DNA from: Pseudovibrio sp000156235
Lineage (GTDB): Bacteria; Pseudomonadota; Alphaproteobacteria; Rhizobiales; Stappiaceae
Assembly (NCBI RefSeq): GCF_000156235.1
Contig: NZ_DS996805.1
Location: 558,001 to 622,000 of the forward strand
Direction of reading: 5' to 3'
DNA: 64,000 nucleotides
In this document: positions 53,123 to 62,842 of the stretch, piece after piece
Position numbering within the stretch: position 1 is the stretch's first letter
Layout: every line of letters starts with the position of its first letter
Position numbers and translations under genes: made by a program
The notes under the pieces: generated by a model
Seen by the model: only the letters and a program-made list of their open reading frames with translations
Database searches by the model: none
What the model was told of the DNA's origin: nothing

Positions 53123-54208
53123 ATGCTGGTTGATGATTTTGATTTTGATCTGCCGCCGGAAAACATTGCGCTTCGTCCGGCAGTGCCGCGTGACAGTTCA
53201 CGCTTGTTGGTGGTGCGCCCTGATGGGGAGCAACTGCTGACGGATGATCAGGTGCTGTCTCTGCCTGATTTGCTGGAGCCAGGTGATGCACTGGTCTTCA
53301 ATGATACAAAAGTAATTCCTGCACAGCTCCTCGGCTTTCGCACGCGTGATGGCGTGACTGCAAAAGTTGGTGTGACGCTACACCAGCGTGCAAGCGCGAA
53401 AGAGTGGCGCGCCTTTGTACGTCCTGCCAAGAAACTCAAGGTTGGCGATACGGTTCGCTTTGCCTTTGATGAAGAAGGCAAAGATGCAGCTGAGCTTTCT
53501 GCTGTCGTGACGGAAAAGTCTGAAGCAGGAGATATCCTGTTTGAGTTTGATCGTTCCGCAGGTGATCTGGACGCAGCAATTGCGCAAGTCGGTCACATCC
53601 CGCTGCCGCCGTACATCGCGGCCAAGCGTGCGGAAGATGATCAGGACCGTAAAGACTATCAGACCATCTATGCCAAGCATGAAGGCGCTGTTGCAGCACC
53701 AACTGCTGGCCTGCATTTCACAGACCGTCTGTTTGCAGCTTTGGAAGAGCGAGGCATAGAAAAGCACTTTGTGACGCTTCATGTTGGTGCAGGTACGTTT
53801 TTGCCAGTGAAAGCTGACAAGACCGAAGATCACAAGATGCACTTTGAGTATGGTGAAATCAGCGAAGAGACTGCTGCTGCGCTAAACGCTGTACGTGCCC
53901 GTGGTAACAAGATCGTTTCTGTCGGCACAACCTCACTGCGCATTCTTGAAAGCTCAGTTACAGAAGATGGGGTTATCAACCCGATCTCCCAAAGCACCGA
54001 CATCTTTATTACGCCGGGCTACCAGTTCAAAGCCATCGATGCGCTGATGACCAACTTTCACCTGCCGCGCTCCACGCTGTTCATGCTGGTAAGTGCGCTG
54101 AGCGGAATGGAAGAAATGCGTGGCGCGTATGAACATGCCATCAGCTCTGGCTACCGTTTTTACAGTTATGGAGACAGCTCGCTGCTGTTCAAGAAGGCTT
54201 CAAAATGA
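53123..54208 (+). CDS. queA: S-adenosylmethionine:tRNA ribosyltransferase-isomerase
   Basis: 361 residues from ATG 53123. An earlier in-frame ATG at 53096 would add MLFCKAGYP and is less likely. It makes epoxyqueuosine in tRNA by transferring the ribosyl part of SAM to preQ1. Family segments are DFDFDLPPENIALRPA, VPRDSSRLLVV, APTAGLHFTD and NFHLPRSTLFMLVSALSG. The ribosome binding site is weak. The last four bases overlap tgt, so both queuosine steps are coupled. Confidence 0.95.
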   Translation: MLVDDFDFDLPPENIALRPAVPRDSSRLLVVRPDGEQLLTDDQVLSLPDLLEPGDALVFNDTKVIPAQLLGFRTRDGVTAKVGVTLHQRASAKEWRAFVRPAKKLKVGDTVRFAFDEEGKDAAELSAVVTEKSEAGDILFEFDRSAGDLDAAIAQVGHIPLPPYIAAKRAEDDQDRKDYQTIYAKHEGAVAAPTAGLHFTDRLFAALEERGIEKHFVTLHVGAGTFLPVKADKTEDHKMHFEYGEISEETAAALNAVRARGNKIVSVGTTSLRILESSVTEDGVINPISQSTDIFITPGYQFKAIDALMTNFHLPRSTLFMLVSALSGMEEMRGAYEHAISSGYRFYSYGDSSLLFKKASK

Positions 54209-55386
54209 CCGAAACGACTATCGATACACAGCAGGACGCCAAGCCGTTTTCCTTCAAGCTGCTGAAGACCGATGGCATGGCTCGCCGTGGTGAAATCACA
54301 ACCCCACACGGCAAGGTGCGCACGCCAGCGTTTATGCCAGTTGGCACGCAAGCGACCGTAAAAGCCATGTACCCACAACAGGTGCGTGATCTGGGCGCTG
54401 ATGTTGTTCTGGGTAACACCTACCATTTGATGCTGCGTCCAACGGCTGAGCGTATCGCCAAGCTGGGCGGCCTGCACAAGTTCATGGGCTGGGATCATAC
54501 GATCCTGACAGATTCTGGCGGATTTCAGGTGATGTCTTTGTCTGGCCTGCGCAAGATGACAGAAGAAGGCGTGACCTTCTCCTCACATCACGACGGCTCC
54601 AAACACTTCATGAGTCCGGAACGTTCCGTTGAAATTCAGGGCCTGCTCGGTTCCGATATTCAGATGCAGCTGGATGAGTGTATTGCACTTCCTGCTGAGC
54701 GTGATGAAGTTGAACGCGCTATGCAGCTGTCTCTGCGTTGGGCTGAGCGTTCTCGTGCTCAGTTTGAAAAAATGGGTGGACCGCAAAAGGGGCAGGGCCT
54801 CTACGGTATTGTTCAGGGTGGTGATGTTCCGGACCTGCGCATTGAATCTGCTCAGCGTCTCGGTGAACTTCCTATGGAAGGGTACTCAGTTGGTGGATTG
54901 GCGGTCGGTGAGCCTCAGGCTGTGATGCTGAAGATGCTGGAAATCACCACGCCAGCGATGCCAAAAGACAAGCCGCGCTACCTGATGGGCGTTGGTACGC
55001 CTGAAGATATTCTGGAAAGTGTTGCGCGCGGTATCGATCAGTTTGACTGCGTCATGCCAACTCGCGCTGGCCGCCACGGTCTGGCTTACACTCGCTTTGG
55101 CAAGGTGAATCTGAAGAACGCACGTCACGCAGAAGATCCACGTCCATTGGATGAGCTGTCCAACTGTGAAGCAACTTCCAAGTACTCCCGCGCTTATTTG
55201 CATCATCTGGTGCGCGTGAACGAAGGTCTTGCAGCGATGCTCCTGACCTGGAACAACCTTGCATACTACCAGTACCTCATGCAGGGCGTTCGTGATGCAA
55301 TCGATGAAGGCCGCTTCGAAGAGTTCCGTCAGAAGACCAAGGAAGACTGGGCTCGTGGTGATATTGAGCCTTATGTTTGGTCATAA
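54205..55386 (+). CDS. tgt: Queuine tRNA-ribosyltransferase with a degenerate zinc site
   Basis: A 393-residue TIM-barrel enzyme exchanging guanine for preQ1 at the wobble base of Asp, Asn, His and Tyr tRNAs. The catalytic aspartates are present (ILTDSGGFQVMSL and QFDCVMPTRAGRHG). The zinc site, normally C-x-C-x2-C plus a distant His, reads Ser319, Cys321, Thr324 (DELSNCEATSKYSRAY) and Asn350 (MLLTWNNLAYY), so only one of four ligands remains. The rest of the C-terminal region is well conserved, so this is a variant site, not a broken gene. It overlaps queA by four bases. Confidence 0.95.
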   Translation: MTETTIDTQQDAKPFSFKLLKTDGMARRGEITTPHGKVRTPAFMPVGTQATVKAMYPQQVRDLGADVVLGNTYHLMLRPTAERIAKLGGLHKFMGWDHTILTDSGGFQVMSLSGLRKMTEEGVTFSSHHDGSKHFMSPERSVEIQGLLGSDIQMQLDECIALPAERDEVERAMQLSLRWAERSRAQFEKMGGPQKGQGLYGIVQGGDVPDLRIESAQRLGELPMEGYSVGGLAVGEPQAVMLKMLEITTPAMPKDKPRYLMGVGTPEDILESVARGIDQFDCVMPTRAGRHGLAYTRFGKVNLKNARHAEDPRPLDELSNCEATSKYSRAYLHHLVRVNEGLAAMLLTWNNLAYYQYLMQGVRDAIDEGRFEEFRQKTKEDWARGDIEPYVWS

Positions 55387-55410
55387 GACTGTATCTCATT
55401 GAACAACAAG

Positions 55411-55444
55411 AAGGCTTGGGTGTGAGTGCATCCAAGCCTTTTTT
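55411..55444 (+). terminator. Terminator of tgt
   Basis: A perfect 9-bp stem AAGGCTTGG / CCAAGCCTT, loop of 12, followed by TTTTA. It overlaps the last codon of the convergent dehydrogenase gene. Confidence 0.85.
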
Positions 55445-56729
55445 ATAGGCGCCACAATTTGACGTGCTCTGGCGTTTTTTCTCGTTCCAGCAGGCCATGT
55501 AGGTCGGCCACGAACACTTTTTCAGCGCTTAAGTAACGTTCCATGACATGCCATGGTTCTTCGTTTTCGAAGAAAGAGTGATGTGGAACTGCGAGGATAA
55601 CAGCATCGCAATCTCCGGGAGGAGAGTCTTCGTAAAGTTCAATGTCAAAGTTGTCTTTGGTGTGCTGCGGATCTGCCAATGGATCGACGGCAAAGATATG
55701 TGCGCCGAAGCGTTCCAGTTCCCGGATCAAATCAATCACTTTGGAGTTTCGGGTATCCGGCACATCGGCTTTATAGGTTATGCCTAAGACCGCGATCCGA
55801 GGGGGCATAGGGCGAGCGAGTTTAACGCAGCCTTGTATGACTTCCGTTGCAATGAAACGGCTCATGCTTTCATTGGTGCCCCGTCCGGCGAGGATCACTT
55901 GCGGAGAAAATCCCAACTGGTGTGCTTTATCGGTCAAGTAGTAAGGGTCGACACCGATGCAGTGACCTCCGACCAAGCCGGGATGAAATGGTAGAAAGTT
56001 CCACTTTGTTGAAGCGCCTTCCAGCACATCCCGTGTGTCGATATCCATGGCATGGAACAACATGGAAAGTTCGTTCATGAGTGCGATATTGAGGTCGCGC
56101 TGGGTGTTTTCGATGACCTTTGCTGCTTCTGCCACCTTTATGGATGAGGCCTTATAGATGCCAGCTTTGACGATCTTGCCGTAAAGCTCCGCCAGCGTTT
56201 CCAAGGCTTCGTCGGAACTTGCTGAAACGATTTTGAGGAGGTTGGAGAGCGTGTGTTTCTTGTCACCGGGATTGATCCGTTCGGGCGAGTAACCAATCTG
56301 GAAATCTCTGGGAAACCTCAGGCCGGATTCTCGTTGGAGAAGTGGCACTGCGATTTCTTCTGTGGCGCCTGGGTAGACTGTGGACTCAAAGACAACGATG
56401 TCGTTGGGTTTCATGAACGCGCCAACAATCTTGGAAGCCTTTTTGATCGGGCCGAGATCGGGGCGTTTGGAGATGTTGATAGGGGTGGGAACTGCCACAA
56501 TGTGGATCCGCGCCTGTCTGATATCAGGCGCAGAATAAGTCAGTGTCAGTTTTTTGGAAGAAAGAGCCGTCTTGGTGACGGATGAGGTTCGATCTTTCCC
56601 TTCAAGGAGTTCCTGAACCCGGTGACGATCGATGTCGTAACCAATTGTTTTGATACCAGCATGAGCCAGTGCACAAGCAACGGGCAGACCTACGTAGCCA
56701 AGCCCGACAACTGAGACGATTTCTTCCAT
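55443..56729 (-). CDS. Nucleotide sugar dehydrogenase (TviB/WbpO-like)
   Basis: A 428-residue UDP-sugar 6-dehydrogenase. The NAD motif is VVGLGYVGLPVACALAHAG, the catalytic Cys is in GGHCIGVDPYYL, and GYSPERINPGDKKHTLSNL points to the UDP-N-acetylgalactosamine or UDP-N-acetylglucosamine uronate branch rather than plain UDP-glucose dehydrogenase. It oxidises the sugar C6 to an acid for capsule or O-antigen. It is the last of three genes on the minus strand (galU, epimerase, this), likely one operon. Confidence 0.88.
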   Translation of the reverse strand: MEEIVSVVGLGYVGLPVACALAHAGIKTIGYDIDRHRVQELLEGKDRTSSVTKTALSSKKLTLTYSAPDIRQARIHIVAVPTPINISKRPDLGPIKKASKIVGAFMKPNDIVVFESTVYPGATEEIAVPLLQRESGLRFPRDFQIGYSPERINPGDKKHTLSNLLKIVSASSDEALETLAELYGKIVKAGIYKASSIKVAEAAKVIENTQRDLNIALMNELSMLFHAMDIDTRDVLEGASTKWNFLPFHPGLVGGHCIGVDPYYLTDKAHQLGFSPQVILAGRGTNESMSRFIATEVIQGCVKLARPMPPRIAVLGITYKADVPDTRNSKVIDLIRELERFGAHIFAVDPLADPQHTKDNFDIELYEDSPPGDCDAVILAVPHHSFFENEEPWHVMERYLSAEKVFVADLHGLLEREKTPEHVKLWRL

Positions 56730-56750
56730 AAAATGGCACCTTGGGACGTC

Positions 56751-57761
56751 CTAGACATTGTAGTAATCCCGATACCATTTGACGAAGTTTGCAACCCCTG
56801 CCTTTACGGAGGTTTGCGGTTTGAATCCTGTTGTCTCAATCAGATCTGTTACATCTGCGAAGGTTGCCGCCACGTCTCCGGCCTGAAACGGAAGAAACTC
56901 TTTCTTCGCTTCCATGCCTAGTGCTTCTTCGATCGCTGCAAGGTAATCCATCAGCTGAACAGGATCGCTGTTGCCGATGTTGAAGACCTGATATGGCGCG
57001 CTGGATGTTGCAGGATCAGCGTTTTTGCCATCCCAGTCATCTGAGCGCTGTGGTGGAAGATCTGCAATGCGAACAATGCCCTCGACGATGTCATCTACAT
57101 AAGTGAAGTCGCGGATCATATTGCCGTGGTTGAAGAGCGGAACAGGCTCACCTTCAAGGATGGCCTTGGTGAACTTGAAGAGGGCCATGTCTGGGCGCCC
57201 CCAAGGGCCGTAGACGGTGAAGAACCGTAGGCCAGTACAAGGGATGTCAAAGAGGTGCGCATAGGAATGCGCCATCGCTTCATTGGCTTTTTTGGTGGCC
57301 GCATAGAAGGAAACCGGGTGGTTGCCACCACGATGGGTCGAGAGCGGCATTGTTTCGTCCAGACCATAAACGGAGCTGGTGGACGCATAAACCAGATGCT
57401 TTACAGAGTGGGCGCGCGCACCTTCCAGAATGGATAGGAAGCCTGTGACGTTCGCGTCTACATACGACTGAGGACTTTCTAAGGAGTAGCGCACACCTGC
57501 CTGAGCGGCGAGGTGAATGACTTTTGATGGCGCGTGCTGCTTGAAGATGCGCATAACGGCTTCTGCATCTTCAAGCCTGATCCGTTCTTCAGTGAAATGG
57601 TTTGAGGAAGTGAGGCGTTTCAGTCGCTCTTCTTTGAGTGTCACATCATAGTAGTCGGTGACGCAATCAAGTCCGATGACATGATAACCATCTTGCAACA
57701 GACGGAGGGCCACAGCATTGCCGATGAAGCCGGCAGTGCCTGTTACAAGTACTTTTTCCAT
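56751..57761 (-). CDS. UDP-glucuronate 4-epimerase-like NAD-dependent epimerase
   Basis: A 336-residue SDR enzyme. NAD motif VTGTAGFIGNAVALRL, the ASTSSVYG strand, the active-site Tyr-x3-Lys in SFYAATKKANEAMAHSYAH, and LRFFTVYGPWGRPDMALFKF typical of UDP-glucuronate to UDP-galacturonate epimerases. It works on the product class of the dehydrogenase next to it, 21 bases away. It supplies an acidic sugar for surface polysaccharide; glycosyltransferases are not in the window. Confidence 0.9.
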   Translation of the reverse strand: MEKVLVTGTAGFIGNAVALRLLQDGYHVIGLDCVTDYYDVTLKEERLKRLTSSNHFTEERIRLEDAEAVMRIFKQHAPSKVIHLAAQAGVRYSLESPQSYVDANVTGFLSILEGARAHSVKHLVYASTSSVYGLDETMPLSTHRGGNHPVSFYAATKKANEAMAHSYAHLFDIPCTGLRFFTVYGPWGRPDMALFKFTKAILEGEPVPLFNHGNMIRDFTYVDDIVEGIVRIADLPPQRSDDWDGKNADPATSSAPYQVFNIGNSDPVQLMDYLAAIEEALGMEAKKEFLPFQAGDVAATFADVTDLIETTGFKPQTSVKAGVANFVKWYRDYYNV

Positions 57762-57778
57762 TTCACGTTTCCCGATAC

Positions 57779-58663
57779 TCAGCTGGTTTTTACAAGTAGT
57801 TTGTCCAGCATCGGACGCAGCTGAGCTGCAAGCTCCGAATCATCCAATGCGTAAGCGACATTTGCGGACAAGAACCCTGAGCGAGAACCACAGTCGTAAG
57901 TTTCTCCACGGAATTCAACGCCGTGGAAGTCCTGTTGCCCCATGAGAGTGAGCATTGCATCAGTGAGCTGAATTTCTCCACCAGCACCCGTGCTCTGTTT
58001 TTCCAGTAGTCCAAAGATTTCCGGCTGAAGGATATAACGGCCATTGATGTAAAGGTTGGAAGGGGCTGTGCCTGGCTCTGGTTTCTCGACCATACCTGTA
58101 ATGGCGAAAGTTTCGTCAGAGCGAGGGGCGTTACGTTCAATAATGCCGTACTTATGGGTCTGATCCCACGGCACTTCCTCAACAGAGATAATATTGCCGC
58201 CATGACTTTCATAGGCTTCGACCATCTGAGAGAGACAGCCTTTTGGCGCTTTCATCAGCATGTCTGGTAGCAGAATTGCGAATGGTTCGTTGCCGATGAT
58301 GTCGCGAGCACACCAGATTGCGTGACCAAGGCCCAGCGGTTCTTGCTGGCGGGTAAAGCTTGTTGTACCTGCGGAAGGGCGGATTTTTTCAAGCAGCTCC
58401 AGCGCGTGCTCTTTGTTTCTGCGGCGCAGCGTTTCTTCGAGCTCGTATGCAATGTCGAAATGATCTTCGATTACTTGCTTGTTTCGGCCGGTAACAAATA
58501 CGATGTGCTCGATCCCGGCAGCCCGTGCTTCATCAACCACGTATTGGATGATAGGACGATCCAGAATAGTGAGCATCTCTTTTGGAACGGCTTTTGTGGC
58601 AGGCAGGAAGCGGGTGCCCAGACCAGCAACCGGGAGAACAGCTTTTCGTATTGCACGTGTCAT
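57779..58663 (-). CDS. galU: UTP-glucose-1-phosphate uridylyltransferase
   Basis: 294 residues. It makes UDP-glucose from UTP and glucose-1-phosphate. The nucleotide-binding segment is VLPVAGLGTRFLPATKAVPK, followed by DRPIIQYVVDEARAAGIEH, and the C terminus is as in GalU proteins. It is first of galU - epimerase - dehydrogenase (17 bases to the next gene), so the operon moves glucose toward UDP-uronic acids. Confidence 0.95.
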   Translation of the reverse strand: MTRAIRKAVLPVAGLGTRFLPATKAVPKEMLTILDRPIIQYVVDEARAAGIEHIVFVTGRNKQVIEDHFDIAYELEETLRRRNKEHALELLEKIRPSAGTTSFTRQQEPLGLGHAIWCARDIIGNEPFAILLPDMLMKAPKGCLSQMVEAYESHGGNIISVEEVPWDQTHKYGIIERNAPRSDETFAITGMVEKPEPGTAPSNLYINGRYILQPEIFGLLEKQSTGAGGEIQLTDAMLTLMGQQDFHGVEFRGETYDCGSRSGFLSANVAYALDDSELAAQLRPMLDKLLVKTS

Positions 58664-58924
58664 ATATTTGAATTCCTTAGGTCAAGGAGATCGAAACAGT
58701 CATTTTGAAAGCACTTATCGGCAGCGTATTAGGCTCGTCAATGGTATCAAATGAATTTGTCCTAGGACATAATGCTTCGATTGCCCGAAATTTGAATTAC
58801 TCATTCTTCAGTGATGTTCATTCGCAGTCAATTATCGCGAAATTGTGAAGCTCTCTTGTTTCTCCAGAACATGCTGCTTTAAAAGTTACTCCCAGATGAA
58901 CAGAAAGCTATCAGGGGTATAGTT

Positions 58925-59734
58925 GTGATTGAAGGTTTTAAGCTTGCGGCGTTAGAAGCGGGGCAACGAATTCTGGGGATTTATGAGGAAGGTTTTCAGT
59001 CTGAGACAAAAGGTGATGGATCTCCTGTCACGATTGCTGACCAGCAAGCGGAAGAAATTATCCTCAATCACCTCTCCACATTTTGTCCGGACGTGCCCGT
59101 GATTGCGGAAGAAGCCATGGCTGCGGGCATCATGCCAGAAATCGGATCTCGCTTTATTCTTGTTGATCCATTGGATGGAACGCGCGAGTTCATCAGCCGC
59201 AATGGCGAGTTCACAGTCAATATTGCTCTAATTGAAGATGGAACGCCAACCAAAGGCGTCATTTATGCTCCGGTGACGGGAGAGCTGTTTTGGGCGGAAG
59301 TCGGGCAAGGTGCGTATCGCGCAGAGGCCAATGGGCTTGAGCTTGGTGAGGTGGCGCAGATGAGCTGCTCTGCGTTTTCTGAAGAGTTACGTGTGCTTGC
59401 CAGCCGGTCTCATCGCAGCGAACGCACCAATGCCATGCTTGAGAAACTGGACAACTCTTCCATCGTAGCTGCGGGCTCCTCTTTGAAATTCTGTCGTTTG
59501 GCTGAGGGAAAAGCTGACTTTTATCCGCGTATGGAACCGACAATGGAGTGGGACACGGCTGCTGGTCAGGCGATTCTTTGTGCGGCTGGTGGCTCTGTTG
59601 TTGTGGAAGGTGGCGGACCACTTGAATATGGTAAGCTGAAAACGCCTCAGGACAAGCCCTTCGCAAATCCGTGCTTTTTAGCGGTCGCGGACGAAAAAAT
59701 TATTTCCCATTATGGCTTAAGGTCGGGTTGGTAA
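58925..59734 (+). CDS. cysQ: 3'(2'),5'-bisphosphate nucleotidase
   Basis: 269 residues from a GTG start. A lithium-sensitive phosphatase fold: VIAEEAMAAG, the metal-binding LVDPLDGTREFISRNG and the C-terminal EWDTAAGQAILCAAGG. It removes PAP, the by-product of PAPS use, and so supports sulfate assimilation. It is followed 71 bases later by cysD in the same direction. Confidence 0.93.
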   Translation: MIEGFKLAALEAGQRILGIYEEGFQSETKGDGSPVTIADQQAEEIILNHLSTFCPDVPVIAEEAMAAGIMPEIGSRFILVDPLDGTREFISRNGEFTVNIALIEDGTPTKGVIYAPVTGELFWAEVGQGAYRAEANGLELGEVAQMSCSAFSEELRVLASRSHRSERTNAMLEKLDNSSIVAAGSSLKFCRLAEGKADFYPRMEPTMEWDTAAGQAILCAAGGSVVVEGGGPLEYGKLKTPQDKPFANPCFLAVADEKIISHYGLRSGW

Positions 59735-59805
59735 GCTTCGGCTCAGCAATGCTCAACCGTTAAACTCTGGCTCAAGACTTAACGACACGTCCTTTGGAGA
59801 CCGTG

Positions 59806-60714
59806 ATGGGCATTGATAGCCAGTCGCATCTGCGACGACTAGAAAACGAGAGCATTCATATTATTCGCGAGGTGGCAGCAGAGTTTGATAACCCTGTGAT
59901 GCTTTACTCCATTGGTAAAGACAGCGCAGTGATGCTGCACCTTGCTCTTAAGGCCTTCTATCCTTCCAAGCCGCCGTTCCCGCTTCTGCACGTGGATACC
60001 ACCTGGAAGTTCAAGGAGATGATTTCCTTTCGTGACCACACGGTTGAGAAGTACGGGTTGGATCTCATCGTTCATACGAACGAAGAGGGCGTGAAAAACA
60101 ACATCAATCCGTTTGATCACGGCAGCTCCAACTACACGCACATCATGAAGACGGAAGCGCTCAAAGAAGCGCTGACGAAATACAAGTTTGATGCAGCTTT
60201 TGGCGGGGCACGACGTGATGAAGAAAAATCTCGCGCAAAAGAACGCGTTTTTTCGTTCCGTTCTGCGAGCCACGGTTGGGATCCGAAAAACCAGCGACCA
60301 GAACTATGGTCTCTTTATAATGGCCGTATTGCCAAGGGTGAATCCATTCGTGCGTTCCCGCTTTCCAACTGGACTGAGCTGGATATCTGGCAATACATCC
60401 TCGCTGAAGGCATTGATATCGTGCCGCTCTACTTTTCTGCGAAACGTCCGGTTGTTGAGCGGGACGGTACGTTGTTGATGCTGGATGATGATCGCTTCCG
60501 GTTGGAGCCGGGTGAGAAGGTTGAGCATCGTGATGTTCGCTTCAGAACTCTTGGCTGTTATCCGCTGACCGGTGCAGTTGAATCCACCGCAGACACTCTT
60601 GAAGACATTGTGAGTGAAATGCTGATTGCGCGGACTTCCGAGCGCAGTGGCCGCCTGATTGATCACGACAGCTCTGGTTCCATGGAGAAGAAGAAGCGTG
60701 AGGGGTATTTCTAA
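59806..60714 (+). CDS. cysD: Sulfate adenylyltransferase subunit 2
   Basis: 302 residues from ATG 59806 (GGAG 7 bases upstream; the TTG at 59794 is part of the same region but not needed). An adenine-nucleotide alpha-hydrolase fold with SIGKDSAVMLHLALKAF and AAFGGARRDEEKSRAKER. With CysN it forms APS from ATP and sulfate. The last base overlaps the start of cysNC. Confidence 0.96.
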   Translation: MGIDSQSHLRRLENESIHIIREVAAEFDNPVMLYSIGKDSAVMLHLALKAFYPSKPPFPLLHVDTTWKFKEMISFRDHTVEKYGLDLIVHTNEEGVKNNINPFDHGSSNYTHIMKTEALKEALTKYKFDAAFGGARRDEEKSRAKERVFSFRSASHGWDPKNQRPELWSLYNGRIAKGESIRAFPLSNWTELDIWQYILAEGIDIVPLYFSAKRPVVERDGTLLMLDDDRFRLEPGEKVEHRDVRFRTLGCYPLTGAVESTADTLEDIVSEMLIARTSERSGRLIDHDSSGSMEKKKREGYF

Positions 60715-62639
60715 TGAATAAGATCACGCCAGTGGCAGAAGCTTTTGATCTGTCCAACTACATCAACTCCCAGGAATCCAAGAGTTTCCTGCGTTTTCTG
60801 ACCTGTGGTAGCGTGGATGATGGTAAGTCCACGCTGATCGGACGTTTGCTTTATGACACCAAGCTGATTTTCGAGGATCAGCTGGCAGCGCTTGAAAAAG
60901 ACAGCCGTAAACACGGGACTGTTGCGGATGATATCGATCTGGCTTTGCTGGTAGATGGTCTGGAAGCCGAACGTGAGCAGGGCATCACGATTGATGTGGC
61001 CTATCGTTTCTTCTCTACCGAAAAGCGCAAGTTTATCGTTGCCGATACACCAGGTCACGAGCAGTACACCCGTAACATGGCGACAGGCGCTTCTACAGCA
61101 GATCTGGCTATCTTGCTGGTTGATGCACGCAATGGTCTGCTGACGCAGACACGTCGCCATGCGTTTATCGCTTCGCTGCTTGGTGTGCGTCATGTGGTGT
61201 TGGCCGTCAACAAGATCGACCTGGTTGATTATGACCAGACACGTTTTAATGAAATCAAGGCTGAGTTTGAGAGCTTCTCATCTGGTTTTGATTTTGACAG
61301 CTGCGAAGTTATCCCGCTTTCAGCGCGCTTTGGGGATAATGTTACCACCAGCAGCGACAAATTGAGCTGGTTCACTGGCCCAACCCTGCTTGAGCATCTT
61401 GAGAATGTTGAGCTGGGCCATGAACACAGTGAGGCTGCGTTCCGTTTTCCAGTGCAGTGGGTGAACCGTCCAAATCTGGATTTCCGCGGCTATAGCGGTA
61501 CGGTTCGTGGTGGTTCTGTCAGTGTTGGTGATGAAGTTGTTGTCGCACAGTCTGGCAAAACCAGCCGTGTTGAGAAGATTGTCACCATGGATGGGGATCA
61601 GGTACGTGCTGACGATGGTCAGTCGGTTACTCTGACCCTGACTGATGAGATCGACATTTCCCGTGGTGATGTTTTGGCTCCGGTGCATTCTCGTCCTGAT
61701 GTGAGCGACCAGTTTGCAGCGCATCTGATCTGGATGTCTGAAAATGCCATGCTTCCTGGGCGACCATATCTTCTGAAATGCGGTACCAAGACTGTTGGTG
61801 CGAGCGTGACGGAGATTAAGCACAAGGTTGATGTGAACACGTTCGACCATCATGCGGCCAAGGAACTCTATCTCAACGAGATTGCGTTCTGTAATCTGGC
61901 GCTGTCTGAGGCGATTGCTTTTGATCCCTATGAAGCAAACCGTGACACCGGCAGTTTCATCCTGATTGATCGCATGACTAATGAGACGGTTGCGGCTGGT
62001 TTGATCTGGTTTGGTCTGCGCCGTGCAACAAACGTTCATCGTCAGGCCCTGGATGTAAACAAGAAGGCACGTGGTGGTCTGAAAGGGCAAAAGCCTGCGG
62101 TTCTCTGGTTCACAGGTCTGTCTGGTTCTGGCAAATCAACCATTGCAAATGCGGTTGAGCAGAAACTGCTGAGCTTGGGTCGCCATACCTATTTGCTTGA
62201 TGGTGACAATATTCGCCATGGCCTGAACAAGGATCTTGGGTTCACTGACGCTGACCGGGTGGAGAACATCCGCCGCGTTGCTGAGACATCCAAACTGTTC
62301 GTTGACGCAGGTCTGATCACGCTGGTCTCGTTTATTTCGCCATTCAAGGCGGAACGTCAGCTAGCCCGTGATCTTCTGGAGAATGACGAGTTCTACGAGA
62401 TCTTCGTTGATACCTCGCTTGAGGATTGCGAAGCGCGTGATCCCAAAGGCCTTTATGCGAAAGCGCGTAAAGGAGAGATCACCAACTTCACCGGTATCGA
62501 CAGTGCTTATGAAGCGCCGGAAGCAGCGGAATTACATCTGAAGACGCAAGGCCGGACCGTTGAGTCTCTTGCTGATGAGATTGTAGATCGGCTGCTTGCT
62601 GATGGCTTTATTGGCTCGGACAACACCTGGGTCATCTAA
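60714..62639 (+). CDS. cysNC: Bifunctional sulfate adenylyltransferase subunit 1 / adenylylsulfate kinase
   Basis: A 641-residue fusion. The CysN part (1-455) is a GTPase: GSVDDGKSTLIGRLLYD, DTPGHEQYTRNMATGAS, NKIDLVD. The CysC part (about 460-641) is APS kinase: WFTGLSGSGKSTIANAV, then LDGDNIRHGLNKDLGF and ISPFKAERQLARD. The fusion delivers APS directly to PAPS synthesis and is common in alphaproteobacteria. The cysH reductase is not in the window. The operon ends at a terminator. Confidence 0.96.
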   Translation: MNKITPVAEAFDLSNYINSQESKSFLRFLTCGSVDDGKSTLIGRLLYDTKLIFEDQLAALEKDSRKHGTVADDIDLALLVDGLEAEREQGITIDVAYRFFSTEKRKFIVADTPGHEQYTRNMATGASTADLAILLVDARNGLLTQTRRHAFIASLLGVRHVVLAVNKIDLVDYDQTRFNEIKAEFESFSSGFDFDSCEVIPLSARFGDNVTTSSDKLSWFTGPTLLEHLENVELGHEHSEAAFRFPVQWVNRPNLDFRGYSGTVRGGSVSVGDEVVVAQSGKTSRVEKIVTMDGDQVRADDGQSVTLTLTDEIDISRGDVLAPVHSRPDVSDQFAAHLIWMSENAMLPGRPYLLKCGTKTVGASVTEIKHKVDVNTFDHHAAKELYLNEIAFCNLALSEAIAFDPYEANRDTGSFILIDRMTNETVAAGLIWFGLRRATNVHRQALDVNKKARGGLKGQKPAVLWFTGLSGSGKSTIANAVEQKLLSLGRHTYLLDGDNIRHGLNKDLGFTDADRVENIRRVAETSKLFVDAGLITLVSFISPFKAERQLARDLLENDEFYEIFVDTSLEDCEARDPKGLYAKARKGEITNFTGIDSAYEAPEAAELHLKTQGRTVESLADEIVDRLLADGFIGSDNTWVI

Positions 62640-62660
62640 ACCGAAACGAAACTTCTATTC

Positions 62661-62692
62661 AAAGCCGGGGGCGAAAGTTCCCGGCTTTTTTG
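62661..62692 (+). terminator. Terminator of the cys operon
   Basis: A 9-bp stem AAAGCCGGG / CCCGGCTTT with a 10-base loop and a run of T. Confidence 0.88.
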
Positions 62693-62842
62693 TGTCCGCT
62701 CACATTGGAACAGAGATAAGTCTGCGCATTTTCTGAGATGTTTTTTTACCAAACAAACACCCCGTAATTTTTTGAGGAAGCGAGTTCCGCTAGGTTTCGG
62801 CCTAACTCAACTGATCTCATTTTAAGGCTATGGGAGGATCAG

